Made by a program: the position numbers and the translations under genes. The notes beneath the pieces were generated by a model. That model ran no database searches, had not been told where the DNA came from, and saw only the letters and a program-made list of their open reading frames with translations. Source: Rhodospirillaceae bacterium (GTDB lineage: Bacteria > Pseudomonadota > Alphaproteobacteria > Micavibrionales > UBA2020). From it: a DNA stretch of 7,951 nt. This document shows positions 5,171 to 7,951 of the stretch, in pieces (position 1 is the first letter of the stretch; every line of letters starts with the position of its first letter). Location: the NCBI GenBank assembly GCA_003524565.1, contig DQGU01000078.1, positions 1 to 7,951 on the forward strand, written 5' to 3'.

Positions 5171-6157
5171 TCAGGCCGATGCTTTGAAGATTTCGTCGGC
5201 AAAGGCCTCTTCCCACGAACCCTGCGTCGAGGCTTTGGAGTATTCCGTCGCGCGGTTTTCAAAGAAGTTGGTGTGTTCCGCACCGTTCAGCATCGCATCC
5301 ATCCACGGCAGTGGGTTTTTCTCGATGCCGAATACGGCCGTGAGCCCCAGCTGCGTCAGGCGGCGGTCGCCGATGTAGCGGATATAGTCTTTCACTTCCT
5401 GCGCCGTCAAACCTTCGACGCCGCCCATTTCGAAGGCAAGGTCGATAAAGGCGTCTTCGTGGCTGACGATGGTCTGGCAGGCTTCGGTGATGTCTTTTTT
5501 GAGGTCTTCGGTCCAGATTTCCGGATTTTCCTCGATGAAGGCCTTGAACAGGCGGATGACCGACAGCGTATGCAGGGTTTCATCGCGCACCGACCAGGTA
5601 ACGATTTGCCCCATGCCTTTCATCTTGTTAAAACGCGGGAAGTTCATGAGCATCGCGAAGGACGCGAAAAGCTGCAGGCCTTCGGTAAAGCCGCCGAACA
5701 CGGCCATGGTCATGGCGATGTCGCGTTTGGATTCGACGTTGAAGCCCTGCATGTAGTCGAACTTGTCCTTCATTTCCTTGTATTTCAGGAACGCGGAGTA
5801 TTCAACCTCGGGCATGCCGATGGTATCGAGCAGGTGGGAATAAGCGGCGATGTGAATGGTTTCGATGTTGGAGAAACCGACCAGCATCATCAAAACTTCC
5901 GTCGGCTTGAACACCTGCGCATAGTGGCGCATGTAGCAGTTGTTCACCTCGACGTCTGCCTGCGTGAAAAAGCGGAAAATTTGCGTCAGCAGGTTTTTTT
6001 CCGCCGGCGTCAGCTTCTGTTTCCAGTCGCGCACGTCTTCGGCCATCGGTACTTCTTCGGGCAGCCAGTGCAAACGCTGCTGCGTCAGCCATGCTTCGTA
6101 GGCCCAGGGGTAGTAGAAGGGTTTATAGACGTGGTTTTCGGTCAGAAGACGGGACAT
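5171..6157 (-). CDS. nrdB: Ribonucleoside-diphosphate reductase, class I small (beta, R2) subunit
   Basis: NrdB carries the di-iron centre and tyrosyl radical that start ribonucleotide reduction; with NrdA it makes dNDPs from NDPs in the cytoplasm. The protein has 328 residues. Aligned by motif to E. coli R2, the ligands are D68, E99, H102, E159, E193 and H196 (motifs QADVEVN, NIETIH, TEGLQLF, RDETLH). Y106, in HIAAYSHL, matches the radical tyrosine Y122, so this is a tyrosyl-radical enzyme and not a radical-less subclass. The C-terminus is short: after FFENRATEYSKAS only some 18 residues remain. Y306 in that stretch lies near the place of E. coli Y356, which relays the radical to NrdA; this equivalence is inferred. 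The start is supported by AAGGA nine bases upstream on the - strand. It is the last gene of the nrdA-small gene-nrdB operon and ends at the shared terminator. A large stem-loop lies in its leader. Confidence 0.97.
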   Translation of the reverse strand: MSRLLTENHVYKPFYYPWAYEAWLTQQRLHWLPEEVPMAEDVRDWKQKLTPAEKNLLTQIFRFFTQADVEVNNCYMRHYAQVFKPTEVLMMLVGFSNIETIHIAAYSHLLDTIGMPEVEYSAFLKYKEMKDKFDYMQGFNVESKRDIAMTMAVFGGFTEGLQLFASFAMLMNFPRFNKMKGMGQIVTWSVRDETLHTLSVIRLFKAFIEENPEIWTEDLKKDITEACQTIVSHEDAFIDLAFEMGGVEGLTAQEVKDYIRYIGDRRLTQLGLTAVFGIEKNPLPWMDAMLNGAEHTNFFENRATEYSKASTQGSWEEAFADEIFKASA

Positions 6158-6183
6158 TTCGGTTTTTCCTTTTTTAAGATGCG

Positions 6184-6219
6184 CCTGCCGGCCCTGTGCT
6201 TTTGCACGGTGCCGGCAGG
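6184..6219 (-). promoter_or_regulatory. Large stem-loop in the nrdB leader
   Basis: CCTGCCGGC (6184-6192) pairs with GCCGGCAGG (6211-6219). After one mismatch, six further pairs (6194-6199 with 6204-6209, one being G-U) close a four-base loop. It lies 26 bases upstream of the nrdB start and downstream of the small gene. On the - strand the sequence after it is A-rich, not T-rich, so it is not a terminator for nrdA transcripts. An mRNA-stability or processing element that sets the nrdB level is the simplest reading. Confidence 0.6.
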
Positions 6220-6233
6220 AAGCTTTTATATGC

Positions 6234-6253
6234 GTGCAACCCTAAGATTGCAC
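6234..6253. repeat. Dyad GTGCAA-N8-TTGCAC between the small gene and nrdB
   Basis: Perfect six-base arms (6234-6239 and 6248-6253) lie eight bases apart, just after the stop of the small gene and upstream of nrdB. Next to it, 6250-6264 (GCACCAATATAGACT) faintly recalls an NrdR box but misses several conserved positions and is one base short. It may be an operator or simply a small hairpin. Confidence 0.3.
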
Positions 6254-6265
6254 CAATATAGACTT

Positions 6266-6445
6266 TTATTTCCGGCGGAACAGTATTTCGCGTCCTTTCG
6301 TGGACAGGGCGGGGCCGCAGTTTCCGGGCTCGATAAGGTCGAGGCGGTAAAGCTTTTCCAGATGGTTGCGCGGCATAGCATCGCAGCATTCCGGATTGCC
6401 GATGATGGACAGCGTATTCATTTCAGCCGATGTCAAAACGTGCAT
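6266..6445 (-). CDS. Small protein (59 aa) between nrdA and nrdB, winged-helix-like C-terminus
   Basis: Translated on the - strand, this frame gives 59 residues beginning MHVLTSAEMN and ending LSTKGREILFRRK, with a TAA stop at 6268-6266. GGGGAGG on the - strand (GGAGG at 6457-6453), seven bases before the ATG, is an excellent ribosome-binding site. The stretch HLEKLYRLDLIEPGN...ALSTKGREIL resembles the recognition-helix-to-wing end of MarR/PadR-like winged-helix domains (rLxxlGLIe...LTxkGrxlL), but the protein is too short for a full domain. It has cysteines at 20, 21 and 43. It lies 100 bases after nrdA and 108 before nrdB on the same strand, so it is probably co-transcribed. A local regulator of the operon or an NrdA/NrdB-associated accessory protein are both guesses. 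A different overlapping - frame (6174-6389) lacks such a ribosome-binding site. Confidence 0.7.
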   Translation of the reverse strand: MHVLTSAEMNTLSIIGNPECCDAMPRNHLEKLYRLDLIEPGNCGPALSTKGREILFRRK

Positions 6446-6545
6446 GATTGTTCCTCCCCAAGTGAACTTCGCTTCGGTTGCTTCGTTTTTTATGGCGGCG
6501 CGGTTGTATCCGCCCCTGCGCTTTATGTTGTTATGCGGATTACGC

Positions 6546-7951
6546 TTACTGGCAGGCCAGGCACTCGTCGTACTTGGTCGCCCCGCCTTCGCCGGCCGTC
6601 GCGCTGGAGGCGATTTTCAGGCGTCCGTCACCACCATTCGCGCTTTCGGCACGCTGGATGGATTTGGAGCGGCAGTAGTAAAGCGATTTGACACCCTTCT
6701 TCCATGCCATCCAGTGAATCTGGTGCAGGTCGCGCTTGTGCACGTCCGCGGGCAGGAAAACGTTGAGCGACTGCGCCTGGCAGATATAAGGCGTGCGGTC
6801 AGCCGCATGTTCGATGAGCCAGCGCTGGTCCAGCTCGAACGCGGTTTTGAACACGTCTTTTTCATCCTGCGACAGGCAGTCGAGATGCTGGACGGAGCCT
6901 TCGTTGGTGATGATGCTGGTCCAGATTTCTTCGTTGTTGAGGCCTTTTTGCTCCAGCAGCACTTCGAGGTATTTGTTACGCACGAAGAAAGAGCCGGAAA
7001 GCGTTTTATGCGTATAGGCATTGGCGGAGTTCGGCTCGATACCCGGGCTTGCGCCGCCGGTGATGATGGAGATGGACGCCGTGGGCGCAATCGCCATCTT
7101 GTTCGAGAAACGCTCCATGATGCCGTATTCTTTTGCATCCGGGCAGGGGCCGCGTTCGTGCGCCAGCTTGACGGAAGCCGCGTCGGCCTGCGCCTTGATG
7201 TGCTTGAACATGCGCTTGTTCCAGACCTTCGCCATGACGGATTCCATCGGAATCATCTTGGATTGCAGGAAGGAGTGGAAGCCCATGACGCCAAGACCGA
7301 CGGAGCGTTCGCGCATCGCGGAGTATTTCGCGCGCATCATGCTGTCCGGTGCTTTGCGGATGAAGTCTTCGAGTACGTTGTCGAGGAAACGCATGATGTC
7401 TTCGACAATCGTCGGATGGTCTTCCCATTCCTCGTAGTTTTCGAGGTTGAGGGACGACAGGCAGCAAACCGCCGTACGCTCCTGCCCGTGGTGGTCTTTA
7501 CCCGTCGGCAGCGTGATTTCGCTGCAGAGGTTCGACATCTTCACGTTCAGGCCGGCCAGTTTGTGGTGTTCGGGAATGGCGCGGTTAACGGTATCGCCGT
7601 AGATGATATAGGGCTCGCCGGTTTCGATGCGTGCGGTCAGAATGCGTATCCAAAGGTTACGCGCGGATACGCGGGACACAACAGCGCCGTCTTTCGGCGA
7701 CAAAAGCGCCCATTCTTCGTCTTTTTCAACGGCGCGCATGAAGGCGTCGGAAATAACGATACCGTGGTGCAGGTTCAGCGCCTTGCGGTTCGGGTCGCCG
7801 CCGGAGGGTTTGCGGATTTCGACAAAATCCTCAATCTCGGGGTGCCAGACCGGCAGGTAAACCGCCGCGGAGCCACGGCGCAGCGAGCCTTGGGAAATTG
7901 CCAGCGTCAGGGAATCCTGCACGCGGATGAAGGGGATGATGCCGGAGGTCT
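6546..7951 (-). CDS. nrdA: Ribonucleoside-diphosphate reductase, class I large (alpha, R1) subunit, C-terminal part
   Basis: This is the catalytic subunit, which reduces ribonucleotides to deoxyribonucleotides with electrons from thioredoxin or glutaredoxin. The window edge cuts off its N-terminal part; about 467 residues remain, starting in TSGIIPFIR. Visible active-site residues match E. coli NrdA: SNLCSEITLPT (codons near 7535-7503) holds N437, the thiyl-radical C439 and E441 equivalents. AVCCLSSLNL holds the C462 equivalent, partner in the redox disulphide. LYY (near 6683-6675) holds the Y730-Y731 radical relay. The extreme C-terminus, DECLACQ, carries the CxxC pair that re-reduces the active site, joined by a Gly/Ala/Ser-rich linker. 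The first active-site cysteine (C225 equivalent) and any N-terminal ATP cone lie outside. It heads the operon visible here: nrdA, small gene, nrdB. No interruption or intein is seen. Confidence 0.96.
   Translation of the reverse strand, partial: TSGIIPFIRVQDSLTLAISQGSLRRGSAAVYLPVWHPEIEDFVEIRKPSGGDPNRKALNLHHGIVISDAFMRAVEKDEEWALLSPKDGAVVSRVSARNLWIRILTARIETGEPYIIYGDTVNRAIPEHHKLAGLNVKMSNLCSEITLPTGKDHHGQERTAVCCLSSLNLENYEEWEDHPTIVEDIMRFLDNVLEDFIRKAPDSMMRAKYSAMRERSVGLGVMGFHSFLQSKMIPMESVMAKVWNKRMFKHIKAQADAASVKLAHERGPCPDAKEYGIMERFSNKMAIAPTASISIITGGASPGIEPNSANAYTHKTLSGSFFVRNKYLEVLLEQKGLNNEEIWTSIITNEGSVQHLDCLSQDEKDVFKTAFELDQRWLIEHAADRTPYICQAQSLNVFLPADVHKRDLHQIHWMAWKKGVKSLYYCRSKSIQRAESANGGDGRLKIASSATAGEGGATKYDECLACQ

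Noticed and set aside
6174..6389. A 71-codon - strand frame between nrdA and nrdB
   Set aside because: It overlaps the 59-residue frame and has no good Shine-Dalgarno, while the 59-residue frame has an excellent one and a domain-like pattern. Its product is basic and of low complexity.
6508..6540. Inverted repeat ATCCGC...GCGGAT after the nrdA stop
   Set aside because: Six pairs with a 21-base loop and no T-run on the - strand; likely chance.
5273..6691. A 472-codon open frame on the + strand covering nrdB, the small gene and the end of nrdA
   Set aside because: It runs antisense to several unmistakable genes and across their intergenic regions, and shows no domain. It is a compositional artefact.

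Overview
The window is chromosomal DNA of an alphaproteobacterium-like Gram-negative bacterium. This rests on the style of the class Ia ribonucleotide reductase subunits, the SPOR-tailed D,D-carboxypeptidase, and periplasmic and cytoplasmic repeat proteins typical of that class. The exact order cannot be fixed by eye. The first 14 bases match the end of the Illumina TruSeq adapter, so the left edge is an untrimmed assembly end and not biology.

The left part (188-3001, + strand) is an envelope module. It holds two tandem, diverged penicillin-binding-protein-type serine D,D-carboxypeptidases (family S11). The first starts at TTG behind a good sigma70-like promoter that carries a perfect dyad between the -35 and -10 boxes, and it ends at a strong hairpin terminator. 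The second has a C-terminal SPOR domain that should take it to septal peptidoglycan. It is preceded by a 24-codon leader ORF with a very strong Shine-Dalgarno, whose stop overlaps the GTG start (GTGA), so translational coupling is likely.

The middle part (3150-5091, + strand) holds four small proteins: an acylphosphatase with a proline-rich N-terminus, an exported TPR protein with a cysteine pair, a cytoplasmic ankyrin-repeat protein, and a 98-residue protein with an HRKDGPA-type repeat. The last has its own promoter and shares a bidirectional terminator (5115-5146) with the convergent genes to its right.

The right part (5171-7951, - strand) is the ribonucleotide reductase operon: the C-terminal two-thirds or so of nrdA (cut by the right edge), a 59-residue gene at 6266-6445 resembling the end of a winged-helix domain, and complete nrdB. 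A large stem-loop and a smaller dyad lie between the small gene and nrdB. All iron ligands, the tyrosyl-radical residue and the visible catalytic residues of NrdA are intact, so this is a working class Ia enzyme supplying dNTPs.

I see no CRISPR array, insertion sequence, tRNA or rRNA. The points most worth a second look are the coupled leader ORF before the SPOR carboxypeptidase and the small gene with its intercistronic structures inside the nrd operon. I see no convincing new defence or mobile system.
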